Source of the DNA: Streptomyces sp. CB01373
Lineage (GTDB): Bacteria > Actinomycetota > Actinomycetes > Streptomycetales > Streptomycetaceae
Reading direction: 5' to 3'
Assembly: GCF_002803075.1 (NCBI RefSeq)
Contig: NZ_NNBK01000002.1
Span: 456,044 to 520,043, forward strand
DNA: 64,000 bases
Below are positions 1 to 8,678 of this stretch, one piece after another (within the stretch, counting starts at the first letter, position 1; each line of letters starts with the position of its first letter). The notes under the pieces were generated by a model. The model was not told the DNA's origin and did no database searches. It saw nothing but the letters and a program-made list of their open reading frames with translations. Both the position numbers and the translations under genes were made by a program.

Positions 1-572
1 GCACACCAGAAGATCGCGGCCGCCTGCTCCTCCGGGTCGTCGAGGCAACTCTCTGGCTCCTCCCTGTCACGCTGGGCCTCGAACTCGTACTCGTAGTCGA
101 GGTGGGAGTGCACGACGAACGTCTCACCGGAGGGGCGCAGGTAGAGATACCAGATGACGCAGTCCTGCTGATCCCGCAGGAACCGCACAAGGAAGGAGCC
201 GGGCTCGACCGGACTGGGCAGTGGTTCCGAGAGGTCCGTCCAGCAGCCGGTCACCGAGACCTCATCCAGCGAGCCGTGCAGATTCGCACTGGTCTGGAAC
301 GTGACGAAGTCCTGTGGCAGAGACAGGCTCCTGGCCGCCAGGCCCTCTGCCAATTCGTTGAGCTTCGCGACCTGCTCAGGGACGAGGCCGCGGGCGCCAC
401 CGAGCCATTGGAAATCTCCTGTGAACTGGCTGGAGTCGAGCGGCGGCAAGCTCTCGTACGGGTAGCGCTCATAGGTGTAACGGCACGCGCGGTACTCGCC
501 GAGGTCGGTCGCACACCACGCGGCATCGAAGCCGACCGAGGACAGCACGGCCCCGGATTGTTCATCAGGCAT
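1..572 (-). CDS. hypothetical protein, 3' end outside window
   Basis: An open frame on the minus strand starts with ATG at 572-570 and runs off the left edge, so about 190 residues are visible and the C-terminus is missing. The visible protein is acidic and Trp/Tyr-rich, with segments such as FQTSANLHGSLDEV and FLVRFLRDQQDCVIWYLYL. That layout recalls SMI1/KNR4-like or immunity-type proteins of Streptomyces, but I do not recognise the family and assign no function. The alternative ATG at 565-563 is in a different frame and leads to Ser/Arg-rich shadow sequence. Codon use (G/C at third positions) supports this frame. Confidence 0.6.
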   Translation of the reverse strand, partial: MPDEQSGAVLSSVGFDAAWCATDLGEYRACRYTYERYPYESLPPLDSSQFTGDFQWLGGARGLVPEQVAKLNELAEGLAARSLSLPQDFVTFQTSANLHGSLDEVSVTGCWTDLSEPLPSPVEPGSFLVRFLRDQQDCVIWYLYLRPSGETFVVHSHLDYEYEFEAQRDREEPESCLDDPEEQAAAIFWC

Positions 573-748
573 CAGAACCCCCAGTTGATCACGGCGCGAA
601 GTCGTCGGGTCCAGCCTGGCAGTCGCCACTGACAACTCCCGCAGTGGTGGGTCGGCGTGAAGTGCATCGACCCGGCCGTCTGCGAGACGGCCGCTCTGAC
701 GCCCTCGTCCCGGAGCGCGCGAGCTGATCCCGACCGTGACGGATGTCT

Positions 749-1582
749 TCACCACCCGCCGGCGAAGAAGTCGGCGAGCGCCCGGGGCGAGTCCGCCGCG
801 GTAGTGGTGTTCGCGTAGGCGATGACGAGTACAACGGCCGCCAGGATCGCTGAAGCGGTACCGCCGAACTTCGTCGCGCGCCTCGACCGCGCGTCGGGCG
901 ACGTCCTGAGGCGCCTCCACAGCACGACACTCGCGCCGGCCATCGCGAGCGCGACGATGGCGGCCATCGCGGCCAGCACCGCGTGGTAGAGGGCGAAGTC
1001 GCTGATCATGACGGCGAGGGCGGGGGAGTGCCGGCCCTCCGGATAGACAGCGATCTGCTGCTGGACTTGGCCGAGGGTCGCGGTGAGTTCGCCGTCGGCA
1101 CCGCCACTCGTCAGCATGGGCATCAGCGAGGCGAACGGGGCCGCTGCACCCTGCAGATTGGCCAGCAGTGCCACAAGAGCGAAGAGCCCGAGCACTCCGG
1201 CGAGGGCCCTGTACAGCGCGAGGGGGAAACGGCTGGTTCGCCCGCCGGCCGACTGCCGAAGATGGCGGCTGAGGACGACACCGAGCACCACGGCCACCGC
1301 GAGGAGCAGTGCGGAAACGCCGGCCTTGACGAGGTGAAAGCGGAACCAGAAGGCGACCGTGGTGCTCAACTGCGTCGGGAAGTCCTCGCTGCCGGAACCC
1401 CAGTAGGCGACGAATCCGCGGCGGAAGGTATCGCCGACGTTCGCGGTGTTGACCGAACTCCGGGCCAGCGCGTTGGGCGCGAGGAAGAAGGCGACGAGGA
1501 CCGCTCCAGCCAGAGCGGTCAGAAGGCCGATCTGCCGCCGTGGCGTGGCGGTGAGGCGGGACCGGATTTCGAAGCGGTTCAT
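749..1582 (-). CDS. polytopic membrane protein, five predicted TM segments
   Basis: The gene encodes a 277-residue integral membrane protein. Hydrophobic segments lie at about residues 18-38, 82-104, 121-143, 197-222 and 241-260. A loop of about 40 residues between the first two and another of about 50 between the third and fourth probably face the exterior. I chose the ATG at 1582 because it sits just before the first basic/hydrophobic stretch (MNRFEIRSRL). The longer frame starting at 1675 adds a Pro-rich, unconvincing extension. No clear Shine-Dalgarno is seen. No enzymatic motif is recognisable, so the function is unknown. Confidence 0.7.
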   Translation of the reverse strand: MNRFEIRSRLTATPRRQIGLLTALAGAVLVAFFLAPNALARSSVNTANVGDTFRRGFVAYWGSGSEDFPTQLSTTVAFWFRFHLVKAGVSALLLAVAVVLGVVLSRHLRQSAGGRTSRFPLALYRALAGVLGLFALVALLANLQGAAAPFASLMPMLTSGGADGELTATLGQVQQQIAVYPEGRHSPALAVMISDFALYHAVLAAMAAIVALAMAGASVVLWRRLRTSPDARSRRATKFGGTASAILAAVVLVIAYANTTTAADSPRALADFFAGGW

Positions 1583-1701
1583 GGAGGGCTTTCGGTTCGT
1601 CGGAGGCGGCGTCAATGCGCACAGGCCGGGGCCTGAATCCCCGGAACCGGAAACTACCGTGGGGCGACCGGCCAATCCCTGGAGCCAGCCTCCGACTACG
1701 G

Positions 1702-1719
1702 GGTGGGGCTGACCCCACC
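1702..1719. terminator. short hairpin downstream of the LysE-family gene
   Basis: GGTGGGG and CCCCACC pair around a CTGA loop, about 130 bases beyond the stop codon of the LysE-type gene on the minus strand. A U-tract is absent, as is usual in Streptomyces. It could end lysE transcription, but the distance makes this uncertain. Confidence 0.35.
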
Positions 1720-1850
1720 GAGGAGGGACTACCGGTTCTTGATGAGGGTGAGCCGGCGCGCGGGCGGTGCTGGACAGGACGCCGGCACGCCCTAGGAGCG
1801 TGTCTCAGCAACCAGCGAAACGCACAACGTTTCGAGTATCCGCTGCGTTG

Positions 1851-2489
1851 TCACACGTCATTCCTGGTGAGAGCCAGACGGACGCCGAGGCCGACCATCA
1901 CCGTCCCGGACACTGCACCAATCGCGGACAGACGGCGGGGCGACCCGCGGAACCAGCCACGCGCCGTCCCGGCGAGGAGCCCCCAGGCCGAGTCGGAAAC
2001 CAGAGCGACAGCGGCGCAGACGATGCCGAGGAGCAGGAGTTGCAGCGTCACGTGACCTGCTGAGCGGTTGACGAACTGAGGCAGCACGGCCGAGAAGATC
2101 AGGAAGCCCTTCGGATTGCTCACCCCGACAACGAAACCCTGCCGGACGATGCGCCGCACGTTCGTGGGTGGCCGCTGCTGCGTGTCCGTGACGGCCAGTT
2201 CCCCGCGATGCCGCCACGTCTGGACGCCGAGATGGACCAGATACAGCGCGCCTGCGAACTTCAGCACCGAGAACACCACGATCGACCGCGCGACCACGGC
2301 TCCCAACCCGAAGGCCACCAACACGGCCTGGACCAGCACCCCGCCGTTGTTGCCCACCGCCGTGGCCAGCGCCGCCCGACGCCCGAGCGTCACCCCGCGC
2401 CCGACCACGAATACCACGCTCGGTCCCGGAACAGCGATCAGCACAGCGACCACGGCGAGGAAAGCCCAGAAGTGCCCTATGCCCAGCAT
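1851..2489 (-). CDS. LysE/RhtB-family amino-acid exporter
   Basis: This 212-residue membrane protein has the LysE/RhtB signature: an N-terminal helix ending in VPGPSVVFVVGRGV, then GRRAALATAVGNNGG. The mid-protein motif VGVSNPKGFLIFSAVLPQFV is the conserved NPK...F....PQF element of this family. Six hydrophobic segments are expected and can be traced. Members export amino acids or derivatives (homoserine, threonine, lysine) from the cytoplasm by proton exchange; the substrate cannot be told here. The neighbours give no biosynthetic context. The start is the ATG at 2489, directly before the first membrane helix. Confidence 0.85.
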   Translation of the reverse strand: MLGIGHFWAFLAVVAVLIAVPGPSVVFVVGRGVTLGRRAALATAVGNNGGVLVQAVLVAFGLGAVVARSIVVFSVLKFAGALYLVHLGVQTWRHRGELAVTDTQQRPPTNVRRIVRQGFVVGVSNPKGFLIFSAVLPQFVNRSAGHVTLQLLLLGIVCAAVALVSDSAWGLLAGTARGWFRGSPRRLSAIGAVSGTVMVGLGVRLALTRNDV

Positions 2490-2600
2490 GCCGTCAGGCT
2501 AGAAGCGTGGGTCAGTGGGCGACAACCCCGCGAGGGTCCGGTGAGACAGGCTCCTAGCCGTGGTTGCGCTCGATGGCGAGCGCGGTGCGCGGGCCGGAGG

Positions 2601-2810
2601 TCAGCCCCTGCCCGCGAAGGTCACGAAGTCCGTCCAGGCGGTCGGTGCGAGGGCGAGGCGGGGGCCTCGGGGGTTCTTGGAGTCCCGGACGTGGACGGTG
2701 GCGGGGGTCGTGGCGACTTCGACGCAGTCGCTGGGGTTGCTGCTGTCGCTGTAGCTGCTCTTGAACCAGGTCAGATCGACGACGTTTCCCGCCGCTTCGT
2801 TGCCGTTCAT
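2601..2810 (-). CDS. DUF397 domain protein
   Basis: This small 69-residue protein has the DUF397 pattern: W-F-K-S-S-Y-S near residue 15, then CVEVA, VHVRDSKNP.GP and a final W-x-x-F. Its ATG overlaps the stop of the upstream HTH gene (ATGA at 2810-2807) and is preceded by GGGGGAG, so the two are translationally coupled. In Streptomyces, DUF397 proteins usually pair with an XRE/DUF5753 regulator, as in the Scr1/Scr2 and BldB/AbaA-type pairs. The pair is often discussed as a toxin-antitoxin-like or developmental module. Here DUF397 would be the small partner of the regulator at 2807-3682. Confidence 0.85.
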   Translation of the reverse strand: MNGNEAAGNVVDLTWFKSSYSDSSNPSDCVEVATTPATVHVRDSKNPRGPRLALAPTAWTDFVTFAGRG

Positions 2811-3682
2811 GTCTCCCCCAGCAGTTGTTCGACGAAGGTGAGCGACTCTCGTGTGGTCAGAGCCTCGGCGCGGATGATGCCATAGCGCAGCTCAAGGATC
2901 CGCAACTGCTGAGGGACGGAGACCGGCCGACTGCCGAACTCGTCGTCGGCACGGCCCATCGCCGTGCCGTCCGGGAACTTCAGCACCTGGATCCGGCCTC
3001 CCGTTCCCGGATGGTCTCCACGAGACGTGGGCATCACCTGGACGTCGACGTGCCGCAAGTGCGCCACCTCCAGCAGGTGTTCGAGTTGCCTGCGCAACAC
3101 CATCTTGCCCCCGACGGGGCGGCGGAGAGTCACCTCTTCCTGGACGAAGCTGAGTTCCGGAGGGGGAACCCGCTCGAAAATCGCCTTGCGGGCCATTCGG
3201 GCGGCGAGTGCTCGCTCAAGTTCGTCCTCCGACAGCGCGGGTCGCCGGGTGCTCAGCAGGGCCCGCGCGTACTCCTCGGTCTGCAGGAGCCCATGCAGGT
3301 TGTGACTGCCGTACGAGAGAAGCTCGACCGCCTGGGATTCCAGCTTGGCCAGATCACGGACCTTCTTCGGGTACCGGACCCGCTTCACGTCCTCCTTCAT
3401 CGCCGAGAGCAGCCCGCCCGCGCCCAGCACCTCGTCCGCCTTGTCCAGGTACTCGGGCCGGGGGATCCGCTTCCCGCCCTCGATCTTGTAGACGAGATCC
3501 TCGCCGTACCCGACCGCCGCCGCGAACTCGCCGGCCCGCATCCCTGCAGCCTCCCGCCGCAGCCTCAGCTGCCGCCCCACGGTGGCGACGACCGCGATGC
3601 CCCAGTCGTCGTCCGGGTCCACCTCCCACCCCGGCTCGTCCGCCTCGCTCCTGAGCCGTACCGCCTCACCGTCCACCGACAT
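2807..3682 (-). CDS. XRE-type helix-turn-helix regulator with DUF5753 domain
   Basis: The 291-residue protein has an XRE-like HTH at about residues 30-90 (LRLRREAAGMRAGEFAAAVG, then YKIEGGKRIPRPEYLDKAD). It is followed by a DUF5753 (Scr1-type) sensor region with the typical HNLHGLLQTEEYARALL stretch. It is presumably a cytoplasmic DNA-binding regulator whose C-terminal domain receives an unknown signal. The stop codon overlaps the start of the DUF397 gene, marking a two-gene operon. I kept the ATG at 3682, which leaves a 25-residue acidic leader before the HTH; a later start is possible. Targets cannot be deduced. Confidence 0.85.
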   Translation of the reverse strand: MSVDGEAVRLRSEADEPGWEVDPDDDWGIAVVATVGRQLRLRREAAGMRAGEFAAAVGYGEDLVYKIEGGKRIPRPEYLDKADEVLGAGGLLSAMKEDVKRVRYPKKVRDLAKLESQAVELLSYGSHNLHGLLQTEEYARALLSTRRPALSEDELERALAARMARKAIFERVPPPELSFVQEEVTLRRPVGGKMVLRRQLEHLLEVAHLRHVDVQVMPTSRGDHPGTGGRIQVLKFPDGTAMGRADDEFGSRPVSVPQQLRILELRYGIIRAEALTTRESLTFVEQLLGET

Positions 3683-3807
3683 CCGGACCCCTCCGTCGTA
3701 CGCGTCGTATCGCGATGGCCGACGGTAGGTGTCTCGACCACTCTGAGTGATGCGAACCGACCAGTGGACACGCCTACGGGTGACAAGTGCACCAGGGCGA
3801 GCATCGT

Positions 3808-3835
3808 TGGTACATGTTCTGTACCATCGCTGGTA
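3808..3835 (+). promoter_or_regulatory. overlapping palindromes at the toxin-antitoxin promoter
   Basis: TGGTACA (3808-3814) and TGTACCA (3820-3826) form a perfect inverted repeat around TGTTC. A second repeat, TACCA-TCGC-TGGTA (3822-3835), shares its right-hand arm and runs into the ATG of the antitoxin. TACCAT at 3822-3827 fits a -10 hexamer and would place the transcription start at or next to the A of the ATG, so the mRNA may be leaderless; no Shine-Dalgarno is present. Such repeats are the usual autorepressor sites of RHH/VapB-type antitoxins. Binding is inferred. Confidence 0.6.
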
Positions 3836-4104
3836 TGGCTCTGAAGCGCACCAACGTCTACGCAGAGGATGGAGATCTTCTGCTGATCAAGGAGGCCGCC
3901 GCACGTCTCGGTGTGTCGGAGGCGGAGATAATTCGCGAGGGGATTCATCGCATCGCGCTGGCGCACCGTGTCTGGGACGAGCCGTTCGTTTCCGACGAGG
4001 AGACCTTCGATCTCGGCGCTCCCGTGGAGAAGGACGAGATTCGCGAAGCTGTGGCACGGGGTCATGAGGAGCGGGAGCGCCGGAACCGGGGGAACGCGGC
4101 GTGA
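3835..4104 (+). CDS. VapB-like antitoxin (ribbon-helix-helix type)
   Basis: The 89-residue protein begins MALKRTNVYAEDGDLLLIKE, typical of CopG/ribbon-helix-helix antitoxins in front of PIN toxins. A helical pair follows (AARLGVSEAEIIREGI), and the C-terminal tail is acidic then basic and probably wraps the toxin. The start is the ATG at 3835; the longer frame from 3787 would read through the promoter palindromes. The stop overlaps the toxin start (GTGA at 4101-4104), which fits the antitoxin-first order of vapBC operons. It should neutralise the neighbouring PIN protein and repress its own promoter. Confidence 0.75.
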   Translation: MALKRTNVYAEDGDLLLIKEAAARLGVSEAEIIREGIHRIALAHRVWDEPFVSDEETFDLGAPVEKDEIREAVARGHEERERRNRGNAA

Positions 4105-4538
4105 TCGCCGTCGCCGACACGTCTGGCATTCTCACCCTCTTCAATAGCTCCGACCCGGATCACTACGCCGTCAGGAAGGCCGCGGACCAGTGCGGATTCC
4201 TCGTCGCCACGCCGCTCGCGCTGACCGAGGTCCATCAGGTGGCGACCAGTCGCGCCGGGCGGGCCGCGGCCGACGCGATACTGCGCTCGCTCACGTCACG
4301 TGTCCGGCAGATGCGCCTAGTCCTGGCGCCGTCTACGCCCGAGATCCTCGATGTCGCGCTCTCCGTGCGGGCCCGGTACGCGTCGCTCGACCTGGATCTC
4401 GTCGACGCGGTGAACGTGGCCCTCGCCGCCGAGTACGAGACGGACGCCATCCTTACCAGAGACCTGCGTGACTTCCGGACCGTACGTCCGGTGGGTGGCA
4501 GGTACTCCTGTTTCCGGATCCTCCCCGACGATCTGTGA
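4101..4538 (+). CDS. PIN-domain (VapC-type) ribonuclease toxin
   Basis: The 145-residue protein is a complete PIN domain. The acidic metal-binding residues are visible: D6 in VADTS, E43 in LTEVHQ, D102 in LDLVDAVNVALA, and D121/D124 in LTRDLRDF. VapC toxins are Mg-dependent RNases that cut tRNA or rRNA; the target here is unknown. The GTG start overlaps the antitoxin stop and is preceded by GGGGGAAC. All catalytic positions are present, so the toxin looks active. The pair sits directly next to the HTH/DUF397 pair. Confidence 0.82.
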   Translation: MIAVADTSGILTLFNSSDPDHYAVRKAADQCGFLVATPLALTEVHQVATSRAGRAAADAILRSLTSRVRQMRLVLAPSTPEILDVALSVRARYASLDLDLVDAVNVALAAEYETDAILTRDLRDFRTVRPVGGRYSCFRILPDDL

Positions 4539-4650
4539 CCGGCCGCCGGCCCGACGGTGGACGCGGAAACCCGGGGTCGCCCTCAGGGCCCCCGTCCCCG
4601 AGTCCGGATAGGCTCTGGCCAGGACGGGCTGGATCCGACGGGAGGCCGGG

Positions 4651-7647
4651 ATGACGGCGCCGGGGCGCAGGAGCAGTACCTTCACGCGGCTGCTGCGGCA
4701 CGGCTTCATCCATGCCACGGACGCCGAGCGGCTGCTGGACGGCCCGGACCTCGCGCCGCTCAGGGACGACCCGGTGCTGCTGGAGGCGCTGGGCGCCACC
4801 GCCGACCCCGACCTCGCGCTGGCCGGTCTGGTCCGGCTGCTGGAGGCGCAGCCGGAGTCCAAGGCCCGCCGCGAGCTGCTCGACACTCTGATAGCGGCCA
4901 AGCCGCTGCGCGACCGGCTGCTCGGGGTGCTCGGCGCCTCCGCCGCCCTCGGCGACCACCTCGCCCGGCACGCCGGCGACTGGCGGGCGCTGGTCACCTA
5001 CGAGCCGCGCGACCTGCATCCGGGGGTCGAGGAGTTCGAGCAGGGGCTGGCGGAGGCCGGCGACCCGGTCGCGCTGCGCGTCGCCTACCGGCGCTGCCTG
5101 CTGTCCATCGCCGCCCGCGACGTGTGCGGCACCACCGATGTCGCCGAGACCGCCGCCGAGCTCGCCGACCTCGCCACCGCCACCCTGCGCGCCGCTCTCC
5201 GGATCGCGCGGGCCGCCGCGCCCGAGGACGACGCGCTGTGCCGGCTCGCGGTGATCGCGATGGGCAAGTGCGGCGGCCACGAGCTCAACTATGTCTCCGA
5301 CGTCGACGTGATCTTCGTCGGTGAGGCCGTGAACGGCGCCGACGAGGTCAAGGCCCTGCGCGCCGCGACCGCGCTCGCCTCGCACATGATGCGGATCTGT
5401 TCCGAGACGACCGTGGAGGGCTCGATCTGGCCGGTCGACGCCAACCTGCGGCCCGAGGGCCGCAACGGGCCGCTGGTGCGCACCCTCAGCAGCCATGTCG
5501 CCTACTACCAGCGGTGGGCCAAGACCTGGGAGTTCCAGGCGCTGCTCAAGGCCCGCCCGGTGGCCGGCGACCCGGAACTGGGCGGCCAGTACATCGCCGC
5601 GCTCGCCCCCATGGTCTGGCAGGCCGCCGAGCGCGAGAACTTCGTCGCCGACGTGCAGAAGATGCGCCGCCGCGTGGTCGAGACCATCCCCGTGGCCGAG
5701 GTCGAGCGCGAGCTGAAACTCGGTCCCGGCGGCCTCAGGGACGTCGAATTCGCCGTGCAGCTCCTTCAGTTGGTGCACGGGCGGACCGACCCGTCGCTGC
5801 GCAGCGGCTCCACCCTGGGCGCGTTGCAGGCACTGGCCGCCGGCGGGTACGTCGGCCGCGTGGACGCCGTGCAGCTCGACGACGCCTACCGGTTCCTGCG
5901 CTCCCTGGAGCACCGCATCCAGCTCTTCCGGCTGCGGCGCACCCACCTCGTCCCCGAGGACGAGGCCGATCTGCGCCGGCTCGGACGGTCGCTCGGGCTG
6001 CGCAGCGACCCGATCACCGAGCTGACCCGCGAGTGGAAACGGCACACCAGCGTCGTACGCCGGCTGCACGAGAAGCTGTTCTACCGGCCGTTGCTCGACG
6101 CGGTCGCCCAACTCGCTCCGGGCGAGGCCAGGTTGAGGCCGGACGCGGCGCGGGAGCGGTTGGTCGCGCTCGGGTACGCCGACCCGGCCGCCGCGCTGCG
6201 GCACCTGGAGGCGCTGGCGTCCGGCGTCACCAGGAAGTCGGCCATCCAGCGGACCCTGCTGCCCGTGCTGCTGGGATGGTTCGCGGACTCCGCCGACCCG
6301 GACGCCGGGCTGCTGAACTTCCGCAAGGTGTCGGACGCGCTCGGCAAGACCCCCTGGTATCTGCGGCTGCTGCGGGACGAGGGGGCCGCCGCCGAGAACC
6401 TCGCCCGGGTGCTGTCGGCCGGGCGGCTCGCGCCCGACCTGCTGATGCGCGCTCCCGAAGCCGTGGCCCTGCTGGGCGACGGCGACGCGGGCGGCCTCGG
6501 ACCGCGCGGGCGCGCCCAGCTGGAGCAGGAGGTCCTCGCCGCCGTCCGCCGCGCCGAGACCGCCGAGCAGGGCGTCACGGCGGCGCGCGGCGTGCGGCGC
6601 CGGGAGTTGTTCCGTACGGCCGCCGCCGACATCGTCGGCTCCTACGGCACCGAGACCCGGCCCGCCGAGGCCGACCAGGGCGCGCTCGTGGACCGGGTGG
6701 GCGGCGCGGTGTCCGACCTGACGGCGGCGACGCTGGCCGGCACCCTGCGGGCGGTCGTGCGCAAGGGCTGGGGGGACACCCTGCCGACCCGGTTCGCGAT
6801 CATCGGCATGGGACGTTTCGGCGGGCATGAGCTGGGCTACGGCTCGGACGCGGACGTGCTGTTCGTGCACGAGCCGTGGGAGGGCGCCGACGAGCGGGAG
6901 GCCGCCGAGGCCGCGGCCAAGGTGGTCGCCGAGATGCGCCGGCTGCTCCAGGTCCCGAGCGCGGATCCGCCGCTGCTGGTCGACGCGGATCTGCGGCCCG
7001 AGGGGAAGTCCGGGCCGCTGGTGCGTACGCTCAAGTCGTACGAGGCGTACTACCGGCGGTGGTCGCTGGTGTGGGAGTCGCAGGCGCTGCTGCGGGCCGA
7101 GCCGGTGGCCGGGGACGAGGACCTGGGGCGGCGGTTCGTCGAGCTGATCGATCCGCTGCGGTATCCGCGCGGCGGGCTGCGCGAGGACGCGGTGCGGGAG
7201 ATCCGGCGGCTGAAGGCCCGGATGGAGTCCGAGCGGCTGCCGCGCGGCACCGATCCCAAGCTGCACACCAAACTGGGCCCGGGCGGGCTCTCCGACGTGG
7301 AGTGGACCGTGCAGTTGCTCCAGATGCGGCACGCGGCGGGGGAGGCGTCGCTGCGGACCACGCGCACGCGTGAGGCGCTGGCGGCGGCGCGGGAGGCGGG
7401 CCTTGTGTCCCCGGAGGACGCCTCGACGCTCGACGAGGCGTGGGTCCTGGCCACCCGGGTGCGCAACGCGGTGATGCTGGTCCGGGGGCGGGCCGGGGAC
7501 ACGTTCCCCACCGAGTCCCGGGAGCTGGCCGCGGTGGGGCGCTACCTGGGCTACGGGCCGGGGCACGCGGGCGACATGCTCGACGCGTACCGGCGGACGG
7601 CCCGCCGGGCCCGGTCGGTCATGGAGGAGCTGTTCTACGGCGCGTGA
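4651..7647 (+). CDS. glnE: bifunctional glutamine synthetase adenylyltransferase/adenylyl-removing enzyme
   Basis: GlnE attaches AMP to, and removes it from, a tyrosine of glutamine synthetase I, tuning its activity to nitrogen status. The 998-residue length and duplicated architecture match the family. There is an N-terminal nucleotidyltransferase copy with GKCGGHELNYVSDVDVIFV at about residues 205-224 and a C-terminal copy with GMGRFGGHELGYGSDADVLF near 719-738. Each is followed by RPEG..GPLVRTL and LGPGGL.DVE motifs. The ATG at 4651 has GGGAGG upstream. Its substrate GlnA is encoded in the same window at 45.3-46.7 kb, with the modifiable tyrosine region present. Confidence 0.95.
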   Translation: MTAPGRRSSTFTRLLRHGFIHATDAERLLDGPDLAPLRDDPVLLEALGATADPDLALAGLVRLLEAQPESKARRELLDTLIAAKPLRDRLLGVLGASAALGDHLARHAGDWRALVTYEPRDLHPGVEEFEQGLAEAGDPVALRVAYRRCLLSIAARDVCGTTDVAETAAELADLATATLRAALRIARAAAPEDDALCRLAVIAMGKCGGHELNYVSDVDVIFVGEAVNGADEVKALRAATALASHMMRICSETTVEGSIWPVDANLRPEGRNGPLVRTLSSHVAYYQRWAKTWEFQALLKARPVAGDPELGGQYIAALAPMVWQAAERENFVADVQKMRRRVVETIPVAEVERELKLGPGGLRDVEFAVQLLQLVHGRTDPSLRSGSTLGALQALAAGGYVGRVDAVQLDDAYRFLRSLEHRIQLFRLRRTHLVPEDEADLRRLGRSLGLRSDPITELTREWKRHTSVVRRLHEKLFYRPLLDAVAQLAPGEARLRPDAARERLVALGYADPAAALRHLEALASGVTRKSAIQRTLLPVLLGWFADSADPDAGLLNFRKVSDALGKTPWYLRLLRDEGAAAENLARVLSAGRLAPDLLMRAPEAVALLGDGDAGGLGPRGRAQLEQEVLAAVRRAETAEQGVTAARGVRRRELFRTAAADIVGSYGTETRPAEADQGALVDRVGGAVSDLTAATLAGTLRAVVRKGWGDTLPTRFAIIGMGRFGGHELGYGSDADVLFVHEPWEGADEREAAEAAAKVVAEMRRLLQVPSADPPLLVDADLRPEGKSGPLVRTLKSYEAYYRRWSLVWESQALLRAEPVAGDEDLGRRFVELIDPLRYPRGGLREDAVREIRRLKARMESERLPRGTDPKLHTKLGPGGLSDVEWTVQLLQMRHAAGEASLRTTRTREALAAAREAGLVSPEDASTLDEAWVLATRVRNAVMLVRGRAGDTFPTESRELAAVGRYLGYGPGHAGDMLDAYRRTARRARSVMEELFYGA

Positions 7648-7731
7648 AGCGGCCGCTCAGTTAAGCAGCCGTTCAGTGGAGCGGCCGCTCGGAGTGAAGC
7701 GGCTGCTCAGTGGGACGGCCGTTCAGCGGAA
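7646..7731. repeat. degenerate 16-17 bp tandem repeat behind glnE
   Basis: Five consecutive copies of a unit like AAGCGGCCGCTCAGTGG follow the glnE stop codon, with variants such as AGCAGCCGTTCAGTGG and AGCGGCTGCTCAGTGG. Copies contain GCNGC-type self-complementary cores, so the RNA could fold into alternative hairpins. The array lies between the convergent glnE and PAP2 genes and may act as a shared terminator; that role is inference. Confidence 0.6.
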
Positions 7732-7760
7732 CGGCGCCCCGGTGACACCCCAGCGGGCGC

Positions 7761-8603
7761 CTACGCCTCCGTCGGCCGCAGCGCCGGCGTCAGCCGCGGC
7801 AGCGCGTGCGGCAGCGCCCCGTACCAGACGCGGGCCGCCGTGAAGCCGAAGGACAGGCACAGGACGCCGCCGACCGCGTCGAGCCAGAAGTGGTTGGCGG
7901 TGGCGACGATGACGACCAGGGTGGCCACGGGGTAGAGCAGCCCGAGGACGCGCAGCCACGGAACCGCGCTCAGGGCGAAGACGGTCAGCCCGCACCACAG
8001 GGACCAGCCGATGTGCATGGACGGCATCGCGGCGTACTGGTTGGACATGTTCTTCAGGTCGCCCGAGGCCATGGAACCCCAGGTGTGGTGCACCTGGACC
8101 GTGTCGACGAAGCGGCCGTCGGTCATCAGGCGCGGGGGCGCCAGCGGGTACAGGTAGTAGCCGAGCAGGGCCACGCCCGTCGTCACGAACAGGGTGAGCC
8201 GGGCCGCCGCGTAGCGGCCGGGGTGCGTGCGGTAGAGCCACACCAGGACGCCGATGGTGACCACGAAGTGCAGCGTCGCGTAGTAGTAGTTCATGCCGAT
8301 GATCAGCCAAGTCACCGAGTTGACGGCGTGGTTGACGGCGTGTTCGACGGCGATGCCGAGCCGGTGCTCGGCGCTCCAGACCCAGTCCGCGTTGCGCAGC
8401 GCCTGGGCCTTCTGCTCCGGGACCGCGTTGCGGATCAGCGAGTACGTCCAGTAACTCACCGCGATCAGCAGGATCTCGAACCACAGCCGCGGGTGGCGGG
8501 GTGTGCGCAGCCGCTCCAGGGCGGTGGGGCGCCGCTCGTCCGTGACGAGGTGTGGAACGGCCTTTTCCCGGCCTTCCCGGCGTGTCACGGTCGAGTCACC
8601 CAT
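7761..8603 (-). CDS. PAP2-superfamily membrane phosphatase
   Basis: The 280-residue integral membrane protein shows the three PAP2 blocks of the inositolphosphotransferase (AUR1/IPCS-like) subgroup: YYLYPLAPPRLM, AAMPSMHIGWSLW with the PSMH histidine, and TANHFWLDAVGG with the second histidine and aspartate. Such enzymes hydrolyse or transfer phosphate on lipid or polyprenyl substrates at the membrane. Six hydrophobic helices alternate with these motifs. I prefer the ATG at 8603 (MGDSTVTRREG); a GTG two codons upstream is possible. The gene converges on glnE and starts back from malR. The substrate is unknown. Confidence 0.85.
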   Translation of the reverse strand: MGDSTVTRREGREKAVPHLVTDERRPTALERLRTPRHPRLWFEILLIAVSYWTYSLIRNAVPEQKAQALRNADWVWSAEHRLGIAVEHAVNHAVNSVTWLIIGMNYYYATLHFVVTIGVLVWLYRTHPGRYAAARLTLFVTTGVALLGYYLYPLAPPRLMTDGRFVDTVQVHHTWGSMASGDLKNMSNQYAAMPSMHIGWSLWCGLTVFALSAVPWLRVLGLLYPVATLVVIVATANHFWLDAVGGVLCLSFGFTAARVWYGALPHALPRLTPALRPTEA

Positions 8604-8678
8604 AGGCACAGAGTCTGCCAGAAAAGCGTTCGTCCACCGCTCATCCGCCGGTCGGGTTCCGTTCGCATGTTCTCCGGC

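Noticed and set aside
4453..7566. 1037-residue frame opposite glnE
   Set aside because: It is His/Gln/Arg/Gly-rich noise that mirrors the GC codon bias of glnE; no domain is visible.
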